From positions 21,095-85,094 of the forward strand of contig NZ_FZOR01000040.1 of assembly GCF_900188445.1 (NCBI RefSeq): a stretch of DNA of 64,000 nt, read 5' to 3'. Made by a program: the position numbers and the translations under genes. This document shows positions 33,335-42,440 of this stretch, one piece after another. Positions within the stretch are counted from its first letter, which is position 1. Every line of letters starts with the position of its first letter. The notes under the pieces were generated by a model that did no database searches, was not told where the DNA came from, and was given only the letters and a program-made list of their open reading frames with translations. This stretch comes from Actinomadura meyerae. Lineage in GTDB: Bacteria > Actinomycetota > Actinomycetes > Streptosporangiales > Streptosporangiaceae.

Positions 33335-33844
33335 TCAGGCCGGGAAGGCGCAGGTGCCGTAGCGGCCCTGGTAGAACACGAGGGGAGCGGTGGTGGAGGC
33401 GATCTCCATGTGCCGGACGAGGGCCACCGCGATCTCGTGGTCGCCGGCCGGGTGGAGGTCCCGGATCTCGCACTCCAGCCAGGCGAGCGTCCCGTCCAGG
33501 ACGGGCAGCCCGGACGGCGACGGGGTCCAGGGCACCCCGGCGAACTTGTCCCTGCCGGACGCGCTCAGCCGCCAGGAGGTCGCCTGCTGGTGCTCGGCCA
33601 GGATGTTGACGCAGATCCGGCCGTCCTGGCGGAGGTGGGGCCAGGTCCGGCTGGAGTGGGCGGCGCAGACCGACACCAGCGGCGGGTCCAGGGACACCGA
33701 GCTGAACGCGTTGACGATCATGCCGGTCGGCGAGCCCTCGACCAGGCCGGTCACCGCCGTGACGCCCGTCGCGAAGTGCCCCAGGACCTTGCGGAAGGCG
33801 TCCCGCGCCGACGGTTCGGCGGGCTGGACGGGATGCGCCGTCAC
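33335..33844 (-). CDS. Flavin reductase family protein
   Basis: A 169-residue flavin reductase-like (HpaC/FMN-binding split barrel) protein. Typical elements are RKVLGHFATGVTAVTG, GMIVNAFSSVSLDPPLVSVC and the C-terminal FYQGRYGTC. Such enzymes supply reduced FMN or FAD to a partner monooxygenase. The GTG at 33844 overlaps the FkbH-like stop, so the two are co-translated. Probable partners in this cluster are the LLM-class oxidoreductase at 47183-48196 or another flavin monooxygenase outside the window. Confidence 0.87.
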   Translation of the reverse strand: MTAHPVQPAEPSARDAFRKVLGHFATGVTAVTGLVEGSPTGMIVNAFSSVSLDPPLVSVCAAHSSRTWPHLRQDGRICVNILAEHQQATSWRLSASGRDKFAGVPWTPSPSGLPVLDGTLAWLECEIRDLHPAGDHEIAVALVRHMEIASTTAPLVFYQGRYGTCAFPA

Positions 33845-35742
33845 GAGCGGCCCCCGGCGAGCGGCGCGTCGAGGGGGAGTTCGTCCACCAGGGTGAGATG
33901 GGGCGGCGGCTCGGCGATCTCCGTGAGGTCGTGCCGGAACCGGTGGCCGCCGCCCGGTACCGGGGCGAACCCGTTCCGCCGGTAGAAGTCGGCGACCTTG
34001 CCGTTCTTCGCGGTCGGGCGGTATTCGCCGAGCACGGCGTCCGCGCCGGTCGCCGCCGCGTGCCGCAGGACGGCGAGCAGGCAGGCCCGCTCGATGCCCC
34101 GGGAGAACACGCGGCAGCTCAGCAGGAAGTCGTCGATGTGCACGGCCGCGCCCTCGCGGCGGAGCAGGATCGCGCCGACGAGTCCGTTGTCGCCGAACCG
34201 GTCGGCGGAGTGGACGGCCAGCACGAGGGTTCCGGGCGCGGCGGTCAGGGCGGCGACGTCGGCGGGCTGGAGCCGCCGGGTCGTCAGGTTGAACTGGTTG
34301 GTCCGCAGGGTGAGCTGCGAGATCCGGGGGATCTGCGCCTCGGTGGCGGGGGCGATCCGGACGCGCACGTCCAGCTCGGCGAGGTAGTCCTGCACCGAGT
34401 CGAAGGAGTCGAGGAAGTCGCGGCGGGCGAGGTCGCCGCGGTAGCGGGCCGGACGGGCCCGGTCGTCGGCGGTGAGCCGCCGGGCGTCGAACCAGCCCCC
34501 CGCCAGCAGCCGGTCCGCGTGCTCGGCGGGTTCGTCGCCGAGCTGGACGACGGCCACGTCCGGCAGTTCGCGGCGGACCAGGCCGCACTCGAAGGCGCTG
34601 TCGTCGACGAAGACGAGGGAGTCGACCGCGAGGTTGAGGTCGGCGGCGAGGTCCCTCAGGTTGTCGTGCTTGGGACGCCAGTTCGCGACCACCCGGACGA
34701 AGTCGTCCTCCCGCAGCGTCATCTCCGGGTGCTCGCGCAGCACGCCCGCCACCGGCTCGGCGTCGTTCTTGGTGACGGCGGCCAGCAGCACCCCCTGGGA
34801 CGCGAGCTGCTTGACCGTCCGCTGGAAGGCGGTGAAGGCGCGGCCCCGGTATCCGGCCGCGACCTCGATCCCGTCGGCGCCGTCGTCGCCGAGGACCCCG
34901 CCCCACAGCGTGCCGTCGAGATCGACCACCAGGCACTTGCGGGTGCGGCCGCGCAGGTTGCGCGCGAGCGCCGCGGCCTCGCCGGCGTAGCGGCCCAGCA
35001 GCTCGCCCGACAGCGCAAGGCCGGCGTAGACGCCGAGCCGCCGGTCGACGGCCGGGACGCCCTCCGCGATCAGCGGGTCGAGGTCGAGGGTGACGACTGA
35101 CGGGTTCTCCTCCCCGAGCCGCAGCAGCGTGCCGTTGGCCGCACGCCAGACGGCTCCGAGCCGGGCCCTGGACCGGTGGTCGGTGAGCTGCGCGGTGTAG
35201 TGCGAGGGGAGCGGGAGCGTGTTGAGGACGAGCGTGCCCCGGGCGTTGGCCGAGTGCCCGGCGGCCAGCCTCCCGATCAGCTGGACCTTCTCCGCCAGCA
35301 CCCGTTCGACGTCGTCCGGGGTCCACGGGAGCGGGGTCTCGTCGAAGACGACGGTCGGGTCCAGCACGCACAGGGTCAGGTCGGGATCGGCGGCGTACAG
35401 CGCGCTGCCGGGATCGCCCAGGTCGAGGACGTAGCCGCCGAAGCCGCCGACGTACGGGCGCAGCAGCAGCCCGTCCCGGGCCAGCCGGCCGGTGAGCTCG
35501 GGGATCAGCGGGTCCAGCGTGCCGTGCCCGACGACCGCCACGGTGACGGCGGGGACGTCCGGGTGCGCGGCCAGGATCTCGTCCGGGTCGAGCCGGGCGA
35601 GCACCAGACCGGCCCGGCGCAGCGCGTCGCGGTCGGCGCCGGCCAGCAGCCGGGGCACGGCGGAGTACTCGGCGACGAGACGTCCGGCCCGTGCCAGCGC
35701 CGCGATGTCGGTGGGGGAACTCATCGCACTCGGGGAACTCAT
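33841..35742 (-). CDS. FkbH-like HAD-IIIC family protein with C-terminal acetyltransferase-like domain
   Basis: A 633-residue protein. An N-terminal domain of about 260 residues is followed by the HAD segment LVVDLDGTLWGGVLGDDG (near residue 272) and VTKNDAEP, FVDDSAFE motifs, then a GNAT-like C-terminus (NGLVGAILLRREG, RRNGFAPV). FkbH proteins load a glyceryl unit from 1,3-bisphosphoglycerate onto an ACP, the first step to methoxymalonyl-ACP and similar starter or extender units. The other genes of that set (acyl-CoA dehydrogenases, ACP, O-methyltransferase) are not seen here. Two in-frame ATGs begin a near-repeat, MSSPSAMSSP; the first, at 35742, has GGAAAG upstream. A SARP-like box lies 53 bp upstream. 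Confidence 0.88.
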   Translation of the reverse strand: MSSPSAMSSPTDIAALARAGRLVAEYSAVPRLLAGADRDALRRAGLVLARLDPDEILAAHPDVPAVTVAVVGHGTLDPLIPELTGRLARDGLLLRPYVGGFGGYVLDLGDPGSALYAADPDLTLCVLDPTVVFDETPLPWTPDDVERVLAEKVQLIGRLAAGHSANARGTLVLNTLPLPSHYTAQLTDHRSRARLGAVWRAANGTLLRLGEENPSVVTLDLDPLIAEGVPAVDRRLGVYAGLALSGELLGRYAGEAAALARNLRGRTRKCLVVDLDGTLWGGVLGDDGADGIEVAAGYRGRAFTAFQRTVKQLASQGVLLAAVTKNDAEPVAGVLREHPEMTLREDDFVRVVANWRPKHDNLRDLAADLNLAVDSLVFVDDSAFECGLVRRELPDVAVVQLGDEPAEHADRLLAGGWFDARRLTADDRARPARYRGDLARRDFLDSFDSVQDYLAELDVRVRIAPATEAQIPRISQLTLRTNQFNLTTRRLQPADVAALTAAPGTLVLAVHSADRFGDNGLVGAILLRREGAAVHIDDFLLSCRVFSRGIERACLLAVLRHAAATGADAVLGEYRPTAKNGKVADFYRRNGFAPVPGGGHRFRHDLTEIAEPPPHLTLVDELPLDAPLAGGRS

Positions 35743-35794
35743 CGGGCTCTTTCCGGCTCGGGGAGGGGCGTCGCGACCATGCTGCGGACGGCGG

Positions 35795-35810
35795 CTAAAG
35801 CGGTGCTAAC
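35795..35810. promoter_or_regulatory. SARP-like tandem box upstream of FkbH-like operon
   Basis: On the minus strand GTTAGCACCGCTTTAG shows two TTAG repeats 11 bp apart, one helical turn, in the gap between the FkbH-like gene (-) and the SARP gene (+). Related pairs are at 44151, 50830 and 53886. Confidence 0.6.
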
Positions 35811-35985
35811 GGTGTTGGCGCGGCCTCACCGGAGGAGCGCGGGGGCTTACGGGCTCATAAGTGCTTCCCGCAAGAGATACGTAGTTTCTCTGACGACGTG
35901 ATCCTCCGCCCGTTGCGACGCTGGGAGACGCCCGTACGGCCTCGGCTATCGGAGCCGTGTGCCGAGCTCCCACTACGGAGGCGTC

Positions 35986-36756
35986 TTGAGATACGAGGTC
36001 CTGGGATCCCTGCGTGTGGTCAAGGACGGGGAGATTGTGACGGTGAGTGCGAGGAAGGTGGAGATCGTGCTCGCCACGCTCCTCATCCGCGCCAACCAGG
36101 TGGTGTCGATCGAGCAGCTCAGCACCGAGATCTGGGGCGAGCATCCGCCCCAGCGGGCGACGGCGGCCCTGTACGTCTACATCTCGCAGTTACGCAAGCT
36201 GCTGTCGCCCGCCACGGGCGGGCCCGGGCCGATCATCACCCGGGCCCCCGGCTACCTGCTGCGGTTTGACCGCGACGAGCTCGACCTCGCCGTCTTCGAG
36301 TCGCTGGTGGCGCGCGGCCGCGAGTTCATGCGGGAGCAGCGCTACGAGGCGGCCCGGGCGGAGTTCGAACGGGCGCTGGCGATGTGGCGCGGTCCGGTGC
36401 TGAGCGACCTGCGGGAGGGGCCGATCATCAACGGCTTCGCGTTCTGGCTGGAGGAGATCCGGCTGGAGTGCAACGAGATGCTGGTGGAGGCCAAGCTGCG
36501 GCTGGGCCGGCACCGGGAGCTGGTCAGCGTGCTGCGCCAGCTCACCGCGGAGCATCCCCTGCACGAGGCCTTCTACCGGCAGCTCATGCTGGCGCTGGAC
36601 CACTCCGAGCGGCGGGCCGACGCGCTGGACGTCTACGCGAAGGCGCGCGCGACGCTCCAGCGGGAGCTGGGCCTGGAGCCGGGGCCCCACCTGCGCGAGC
36701 TGTGGCGGTCCATCCAGCGGTCCGGAGAGGTGCACGAGTACCGGGAGGCCGGATGA
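35986..36756 (+). CDS. SARP-family transcriptional activator (OmpR-type DNA-binding domain plus BTAD)
   Basis: A 256-residue pathway activator of the AfsR/DnrI/RedD type. The winged-helix domain (about residues 1-95) begins MRYEVLGSLRVVKDGE and includes LSTEIWGEHPPQRATAAL-like sequence. The BTAD domain follows to the end (DALDVYAKARATLQRELGLEPGPHLREL). TTG at 35986 is taken as the start because CGGAGG lies about 4 bp upstream; a GTG at 35959 is less well placed. Leu69 is encoded by the rare TTA codon at 36190-36192, so bldA-type tRNA control is likely. It is divergent from the FkbH-like operon and overlaps the thioesterase gene. It is the prime candidate to bind the repeated boxes in this cluster. 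Confidence 0.92.
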   Translation: MRYEVLGSLRVVKDGEIVTVSARKVEIVLATLLIRANQVVSIEQLSTEIWGEHPPQRATAALYVYISQLRKLLSPATGGPGPIITRAPGYLLRFDRDELDLAVFESLVARGREFMREQRYEAARAEFERALAMWRGPVLSDLREGPIINGFAFWLEEIRLECNEMLVEAKLRLGRHRELVSVLRQLTAEHPLHEAFYRQLMLALDHSERRADALDVYAKARATLQRELGLEPGPHLRELWRSIQRSGEVHEYREAG

Positions 36757-37502
36757 GCGCCGCCGACCGGTGGCTGCGCCGCTTCCACCCCGCACCGGAC
36801 GCCCGGGTGCGGCTGGTGTGCTTCCCGCACGCCGGCGGCTCGGCGTCCGCCTTCCACTGGCTCTCCGAGCGGCTGGCCCCGCAGGTGGAGGTGCTGGCCG
36901 TCCAGTACCCGGGGCGGCAGGACCGGCGGCACGAGCCGCTCGTCGACGACGTGCTGGCCCTCGCCCGGTCGGCCTACGAGACCGTGGCGGGCCTGGGCGG
37001 CGAGCCGCCCGCGCTGTTCGGGCACAGCATGGGCGCGACCCTGGCGTACGAGGTCGCGCGGCTGCTGGAGCACGAGGCGGGGGTCCGGCCCCGGGCCCTG
37101 TTCGTGTCGGGGCGGCGCGCCCCGTCCCGGATCCGCCCGGAGCGGGTGCGGTTCGGCGACGACGAGGCGCTGGTGGCGGAGCTGAACCGGCTCAGCGGCA
37201 CCGACCTGCGGGTGCTGGGGGACGAGGAGATGCGCCGGCTCGTCCTGCCGGTGGTGCGCGCGGACTACACCGCGATCGAACGCTACCGGCGGCCGCCGGG
37301 CCCCGACCCCACCTGCCCGCTCTGGGTCCTCGCCGGGGACGCCGACCCGCTGACGACCCTGGACGAGGCCGGGGACTGGGAGCGGCACACCACCGCCGGC
37401 GCGACCCTGCGGGTGTTCCCCGGCGGCCACTTCTTCATCGACCGCCACCAGCGCGAGATCGGGGACCTGGTCGCCGGCGCGCTGACCGTCCGCACCGGCT
37501 GA
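36753..37502 (+). CDS. Type II thioesterase
   Basis: A 249-residue alpha/beta-hydrolase thioesterase. Motifs are CFPHAGGSASAFHWLS near residue 24, the nucleophile GHSMGA near 91, an Asp in LAGDADPLT and the His in PGGHFFIDRH. Type II enzymes hydrolyse wrong or stalled acyl groups from carrier proteins of PKS and NRPS lines. The ATG overlaps the SARP stop (ATGA), so editor and activator are translated together. The visible last PKS gene has no built-in thioesterase, so this enzyme might also release product. Confidence 0.92.
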   Translation: MSAADRWLRRFHPAPDARVRLVCFPHAGGSASAFHWLSERLAPQVEVLAVQYPGRQDRRHEPLVDDVLALARSAYETVAGLGGEPPALFGHSMGATLAYEVARLLEHEAGVRPRALFVSGRRAPSRIRPERVRFGDDEALVAELNRLSGTDLRVLGDEEMRRLVLPVVRADYTAIERYRRPPGPDPTCPLWVLAGDADPLTTLDEAGDWERHTTAGATLRVFPGGHFFIDRHQREIGDLVAGALTVRTG

Positions 37503-37523
37503 ACCGACGCCCCCGCCGGCCCG

Positions 37524-38756
37524 TCACCAGGTGACGGGCAGTTCGGTTATCCCCTGGACGATCATTCCCTCGGTCCACGGCACCTCGGGGGCCGGGACGG
37601 CCAGCCGGAGGCCGGGCAGCCTGCGGGTGAGGGTCTCCAGTGCCACCTGGACCTCCTGCCGGGCCAGGCCCGCGCCCACGCAGTAGTGGGCGCCCTGGCC
37701 GAAGGCGAGGTGCCCGCGCGCGGCCTCGGTGTCCTCGCCCGCCGCGTACCGGTCGATGTCGAACCGCTCCGGCGCGGGGTAGACCGCCGGGTCCCGGTTC
37801 GCGATGGTGATCGCGGGGAGCACGACCTCGCCCTTGCGGACCGGGCCGGACGGCAGCTCGACGTCCTCCAGCGCGACGCGCAGCCCGCCGTCGACCGGCA
37901 TCTCGCGGCGCAGCAGCTCCTCCGCGGCCGCCGGGATCCGCGCCGGGTCCGCCGCCAGCCGGGCGTAGCCGCCGCTGACCAGGAGCGTGAAGACGGCGCG
38001 GGTGAGCAGGTTCGCGGTGGTGCCGTGCCCGGCGACGATCAGCGACATGGTGAGCCGGACCAGCTCGGGCTCGGTCAGCGAGCCGCGGTCGTCGGCCGCG
38101 CTGATCAGCGCGTCGATCAGCGAGTCGCCGGGGTGCTCGCGCCGGTACTGGATGAGCGACCGGTGGTAGCCCGCGAACTCCTCCCGGGCCACCGCGCGGT
38201 CCCGGGCGGTGAACGCGGTGGTGGACAGGAACGCGGTGGTCCACCGGCGGAACTGCTCGTGGTCGTCGGCGGGCACGCCGAGCAGCGCGCAGATCACGCG
38301 CACCGGGAGGACGAAGGAGAAGCCGGAGACCAGGTCGGCGGGCGCCGGACCGGAGCCGAACTCCTCCACCAGCTCCTCGGTGATGCTCTCCACCCGCGGC
38401 TGCCAGGCCTGGAGGCGGCGGGGCGTGAACGCCCCCGACACCAGCTTGCGCAGCCGGGTGTGGCGGGGCGGGTCCATGTTGATCAACGCGTCGGGGTCGT
38501 GGTGCACGTCGGCCGCGTCGACCACGCGCGGCGCGCCCGGATAGCCGAGCTCCCGGCTGAACACCGGATTCTGGAGGACGACGAGGACGTCCTCGTAGCG
38601 GGTCGCCATGGTGACCTGGTCGCCGCTGGGCAGCCGAACCGGGCACAGCGGCCGGTCGTCGGGCCTGCCCTCGGCGTAGGACAGCGGGGGCGCGTAGTCG
38701 GGCGCGAGGTCGATCGGGCATCGGCCCGGGGTCGGCGGGACGGGGGCGTCGGTCAT
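37524..38756 (-). CDS. Cytochrome P450
   Basis: A 410-residue soluble bacterial P450. The I-helix is VAGHGTT, the ExxR motif is in AAAEELLRREM, and the haem loop reads FGQGAHYCVGAGLARQE, with the Cys ligand. GHGTT replaces the commoner GHETT, so the acid of the proton-relay pair (E/D-T) is His/Gly-shifted; some biosynthetic P450s share this. It is the last gene of the operon that carries the oligopeptide-type importer (gap of 12 bp). Redox partner: probably the ferredoxin at 52318-52608. It tailors the polyketide by hydroxylation or epoxidation (inference). Confidence 0.92.
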   Translation of the reverse strand: MTDAPVPPTPGRCPIDLAPDYAPPLSYAEGRPDDRPLCPVRLPSGDQVTMATRYEDVLVVLQNPVFSRELGYPGAPRVVDAADVHHDPDALINMDPPRHTRLRKLVSGAFTPRRLQAWQPRVESITEELVEEFGSGPAPADLVSGFSFVLPVRVICALLGVPADDHEQFRRWTTAFLSTTAFTARDRAVAREEFAGYHRSLIQYRREHPGDSLIDALISAADDRGSLTEPELVRLTMSLIVAGHGTTANLLTRAVFTLLVSGGYARLAADPARIPAAAEELLRREMPVDGGLRVALEDVELPSGPVRKGEVVLPAITIANRDPAVYPAPERFDIDRYAAGEDTEAARGHLAFGQGAHYCVGAGLARQEVQVALETLTRRLPGLRLAVPAPEVPWTEGMIVQGITELPVTW

Positions 38757-38768
38757 GGCTTCTCCTGA

Positions 38769-40616
38769 TCAGAGGGTGTGATCGACGGGCTGGTCCGCCG
38801 CCGGTTCCGGCACGGCCAGTGCGGGCAGGGCGGACAGCAGCGTCCGGGTGTAGGGGGCGCGCGGGGCGTTGAAGACCTGGTCGACCGGGCCGCTCTCCAC
38901 CACCCGCGCCTCGCGCATGACCAGCACCCGGTCGCTGAGGTGGTGCACGACGCCCAGGTCGTGGGAGATGAACAGCAGTGCCATGCCCAGGTCGTCGCGG
39001 AGTTCGGCGAACAGGTCGAGGATCTGGGCCTGCACCGAGACGTCGAGCGCGGAGACGGGCTCGTCGCAGACGATGACGTCGGGTTCGGAGGCGAGGGCCC
39101 GCGCGATGGCCACCCGCTGGCGCTGCCCGCCCGACAGCCGGACGGGGTGCCGCCGCAGGAAGCCGGCGTCCAGTCCGACCCGCTCCAGCAGCGCCACGAC
39201 GGTGTCGCGGCGGCCCCGCGCGGCCAGTGCCCCGGACGCGCCGACGGCCTCCGCGACCACGCGTTCCACGGTGTAGCGCGGATCGAACGAGGCCATCGGG
39301 TCCTGCTGGACGAACCGGATGCGGTCGCGCAGCGGACGCCGCGCGGACTCCGGCGCGGGGGACCACGGCCGGTCCAGGAAGCGCACCGAGCCCCGGTCGG
39401 GCCGGACCAGCCCCAGGATGATCCCCGCCAGGGTGGTCTTCCCCGAGCCGGACTCGCCGACGACGCCGAGCGTCTCCCCCTCGCGCAGGGTCAGCGACAC
39501 GTCCTCCACGGCGGGACGGCGGGTCCGGTCCGGGCCGGGGTAGGACTTGGCGACACCGTCCACCTCGATGAGCGTCCGGGGTTCGGCGGCGGGCGCGCGC
39601 CGCGCGGAGGGGGCGGCGGGGCGGGCGGGTTCGCGGTCTCCGGTCCGGTGGCACCAGGACCGGTGCTCCGCGGTGAGGAGCACGGGCGCGGGATCCTCGG
39701 TCCGGCACAGGTCGACGGCCAGCGCGCACCGGTGCGCGTACCGGCAGCCGGACTCGGGGGCGGGACCGCTCTTCGCGGGTTCCGGCGGCATGAGCGGCGC
39801 GTTCCTGCGCCCGGCCGTGGGCACCGCGCCGAGCAGCCGCCGGGTATAGGGGTGCGCGGGGGAGCGCAGCACCCGCTCGGTCGGGCCGTGCTCGACGAAG
39901 CTCCCCCGGTGCATGACGGCGATCCGGTCGGCCATCCGGGCGACCACGGCGAGGTCATGGCTGATCAGCAGGAGCGCGACGCCGCGCCGGCGGAGCCCGT
40001 CCAGCAGGTCGAGGATCTCCGCCGCGACGGTGACGTCCAGCGCGGTGGTCGGCTCGTCGGCGATGATCAGGTCGGGGTCGGCGGCGATCGCGGAGGCGAT
40101 CAGGGCGCGCTGGCGCAGCCCGCCCGACAGCTCGTGCGGGTACTGGCGGGCGCGCAGGCCCGGATCGGGCACGCTGGTGCGCTCCAGGAGGGAGACCACG
40201 CGGGCGGGCCGCTCCGCGCGGGGGAGGGTGCGGTGGTTGCCGATGGCCTCGGTCACCTCGGCCCCGACGGTGCGCACCGGGTCGAGGGAGGAGAGCGCGT
40301 CCTGCAGGACCATGCCGATCCGGCCGCCGCGGATCCGCCGCCACCGCCGATCGTCGATCGCCGTGAGGTCCTCGCCGTCCAGCTCGATCCCGCCGGTGAC
40401 GGTCGACCCCCGGCCCGCCAGCCCCAGCAGCGCCCGTGCGGTCACGCTCTTGCCCGAGCCGGACTCGCCGACGATCGCCAGGCAGTCGCCCCGGTCCAGG
40501 GTGAAGCCGACCCCCCGGACCACCTCGGCGCGGTCCCGGCCGCCGCCGAAGGAGACCCGCAGCGCGTCGACCGACAGCAGCGGGCCCGCGGCCTCAGCGT
40601 CCTTTCTCCGCGACAT
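38769..40616 (-). CDS. Oligopeptide-type ABC transporter ATP-binding protein with two ATPase domains
   Basis: A 615-residue fusion of DppD- and DppF-like ATPases. Domain 1 (residues about 10-290) has GESGSGKSV, LSGGLRQRAL and LIIADEPTTALDVT, then the Cys-rich oligopeptide-family C-terminus (CRYAHRCALAVDLC). Domain 2 has GESGSGKTT, LSGGQRQRVAIARAL and VIVCDEPVSALDVS. The order matches the usual fused Dpp/Opp ATPase. It overlaps the permease gene at 40594-41472 by 23 bp. In a polyketide cluster it may import a precursor, a peptide or an iron-like chelate, or it may have been recruited for self-protection. Confidence 0.92.
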   Translation of the reverse strand: MSRRKDAEAAGPLLSVDALRVSFGGGRDRAEVVRGVGFTLDRGDCLAIVGESGSGKSVTARALLGLAGRGSTVTGGIELDGEDLTAIDDRRWRRIRGGRIGMVLQDALSSLDPVRTVGAEVTEAIGNHRTLPRAERPARVVSLLERTSVPDPGLRARQYPHELSGGLRQRALIASAIAADPDLIIADEPTTALDVTVAAEILDLLDGLRRRGVALLLISHDLAVVARMADRIAVMHRGSFVEHGPTERVLRSPAHPYTRRLLGAVPTAGRRNAPLMPPEPAKSGPAPESGCRYAHRCALAVDLCRTEDPAPVLLTAEHRSWCHRTGDREPARPAAPSARRAPAAEPRTLIEVDGVAKSYPGPDRTRRPAVEDVSLTLREGETLGVVGESGSGKTTLAGIILGLVRPDRGSVRFLDRPWSPAPESARRPLRDRIRFVQQDPMASFDPRYTVERVVAEAVGASGALAARGRRDTVVALLERVGLDAGFLRRHPVRLSGGQRQRVAIARALASEPDVIVCDEPVSALDVSVQAQILDLFAELRDDLGMALLFISHDLGVVHHLSDRVLVMREARVVESGPVDQVFNAPRAPYTRTLLSALPALAVPEPAADQPVDHTL

Positions 40617-41472
40617 CGGGCAGCCTCCCCTCGAATCGTCGCTGCAGGGCCCGGCCCGCCACGTTCACCGACACCACCGTCGCGGTGACCGCCACGCCGG
40701 GGAACACGGCCACCGTCCATGCGGAGTCGAGGAACTCGCGGCCCTCGGCGAGCATCGCGCCCCACTCCGGGGTGGGCGGTGCGGGGCCGAGCCCCAGGAA
40801 GCTCAGGGAGGAGCCCGCGATGATGGCGGTGCCCACGTGGATCATCGCCAGCACCAGCACCGGCGGGAGCGCGTTCGGCATCAGGTGCCGCAGGAACAGC
40901 GAGCGCGGCGGGCGGCCCAGCACCACGGCCGCGCGGACGTAGTCCGACTCCCGCACCAGCAGCGCCTGGCTCCGGGCGAGGCGGACGAACCCCGGCGTCA
41001 GCGAGCAGCCGATCGCGAGGGTGGCGTTACCGGTCCCCGGCCCGAGGACGGCGACGACCAGCAGCGCGAGGAGCAGCCCCGGGAACGCCAGGAAGACGTC
41101 CGACACGCGCATGATCGCCTCATCGACGGCGCGTCCCGCCGTGGCGGCCAGGACACCGAGGACCGACCCGGCCGACACGCCGATGGCGGTGGCGCCGAGT
41201 CCGATGGTCAGCGACGGGCGCGCGCCGTGCACGATCCTGCTGAGCAGGTCGCGGCCGAGCTGGTCGGTTCCCAGCGGGTGCGCCGCGCTCGGCGCGGCCA
41301 GCAGGTCGGGGCCGGTGGCGTCGGGCGGGGCCGGGGCCAGCAGGCTCGGCCAGACGAAGGCGAGCGCGACCAGCAGCAGGAAGCCGGTGGCCAGCAGCGG
41401 GCCGGGGCGCACCGCGAGGCGGCCCGGCCGGCCGAGGGCGCGGGTGAGCGCGGGGGCGGCGGGAAGGGTCAT
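40594..41472 (-). CDS. Oligopeptide-type ABC transporter permease (DppC type)
   Basis: A 292-residue membrane protein with about six hydrophobic segments. The N-terminal LLAAPSAAHPLGTDQLGRDLLSRIVHGARPSL region is the DppC hallmark (HPLGTDQLGRD). The permease loop FPGLLLALLVVAVLGPG, RSQALLVRESDYVRAAVVLG, is present. It pairs with the permease at 41494-42429. Confidence 0.92.
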   Translation of the reverse strand: MTLPAAPALTRALGRPGRLAVRPGPLLATGFLLLVALAFVWPSLLAPAPPDATGPDLLAAPSAAHPLGTDQLGRDLLSRIVHGARPSLTIGLGATAIGVSAGSVLGVLAATAGRAVDEAIMRVSDVFLAFPGLLLALLVVAVLGPGTGNATLAIGCSLTPGFVRLARSQALLVRESDYVRAAVVLGRPPRSLFLRHLMPNALPPVLVLAMIHVGTAIIAGSSLSFLGLGPAPPTPEWGAMLAEGREFLDSAWTVAVFPGVAVTATVVSVNVAGRALQRRFEGRLPDVAEKGR

Positions 41473-41493
41473 CGCGTCTCCAGGGGGATGGGG

Positions 41494-42429
41494 TCACCGG
41501 GCGGCCGCCGCGAGCCGGGGATCGATCACCCGGTACAGCCAGTCGACCAGCAGGTTGATCACCGTGAAGGCCACCGCGGCCACGATGACGACACCGGTGA
41601 CCACCGGCAGGTCCCGGCCGCCGATCGCGGTGATCATCACCCGGCCGAGGCCCTGCCGGTTGAAGATGGTCTCGATCACGACCGCGCCGCTGAGCAGCGC
41701 GCCGAACGCCCAGCCGGCCAGCGTGATGGTCGGCAGCAGCGCGTGCCGCAGGGCGTGCCGGAGCAGCACGGCGGTGTCGCCGCTGCCCCGGGTGCGCGCG
41801 CTCAGCACGAACGGCTCCTCCAGGGCCCGCTCCAGCCCCTCGCGCAGCACCTGCGCGAACACCCCGGCCAGGCTCAGCCCCAGGGTGAGCGCCGGGAGCA
41901 CCAGGGACGCGGGCCCCGCCCCGCCGGAGGCGGGGAACAGCTGCCACCGGAACGCGAACAGCGCCAGCAGCAGGACCCCGATCCAGAAGCTCGGGGAGGA
42001 CGCCATGGTCAGCTCGAACGCCGTCGCCAGCGCCCGGAGCCGGCGCCGCCGCCCGGCGGTCGCGACCGCGAGGGCCAGCGCGAGCAGCGCCGCCACCGCG
42101 AGCCCGGCCAGGCCGAGCTCGACCGTCGGCCACAGCTGCGTCCCGATCACCCGCGCGACCGGTTCCTGGAGCTGGTAGGACCGGCCGAGGTCGCCGCGGA
42201 GCAGGTCGGCGAGATACGCGCCGTACTGCACGATGAGCGGCCGGTCCAGCCCGAGTTCCAGCCGGACCTGGGCGACCAGCTCGGGCGAGGCGGACGCGCC
42301 GCCCAGCATCACGCGGGCGGGGTCGCCCGGCGTCAGGTGCAGGCCGGCGAACGCGGCGGTCACCGCGCCCAGCGTCACCAGCACGCTGAGCAGCAGCCGG
42401 CGAACGAGCCAGCGGGCCGTGGCAGCCAT
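41494..42429 (-). CDS. Oligopeptide-type ABC transporter permease (DppB type)
   Basis: A 311-residue permease. Six hydrophobic segments and the DppB start WLVRRLLLSVLVTLGAV with TPGDPARVMLG are visible. The cytosolic loop TRGSGDTAVLLRHALRHALLP is the family's EAA-like coupling helix. The ATG at 42429 is 11 bp after the binding-protein stop. It forms the membrane pair with the DppC-type protein. Confidence 0.92.
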   Translation of the reverse strand: MAATARWLVRRLLLSVLVTLGAVTAAFAGLHLTPGDPARVMLGGASASPELVAQVRLELGLDRPLIVQYGAYLADLLRGDLGRSYQLQEPVARVIGTQLWPTVELGLAGLAVAALLALALAVATAGRRRRLRALATAFELTMASSPSFWIGVLLLALFAFRWQLFPASGGAGPASLVLPALTLGLSLAGVFAQVLREGLERALEEPFVLSARTRGSGDTAVLLRHALRHALLPTITLAGWAFGALLSGAVVIETIFNRQGLGRVMITAIGGRDLPVVTGVVIVAAVAFTVINLLVDWLYRVIDPRLAAAAR

Positions 42430-42440
42430 GGTCGTCCCTT

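Noticed and set aside
37520..37538. Palindrome CCCGTCACCAGGTGACGGG at the P450 end
   Set aside because: It encodes the C-terminal Pro-Val-Thr-Trp-stop, and the same codons occur at the end of the P450 at 45929. The loop is also too short for a terminator.
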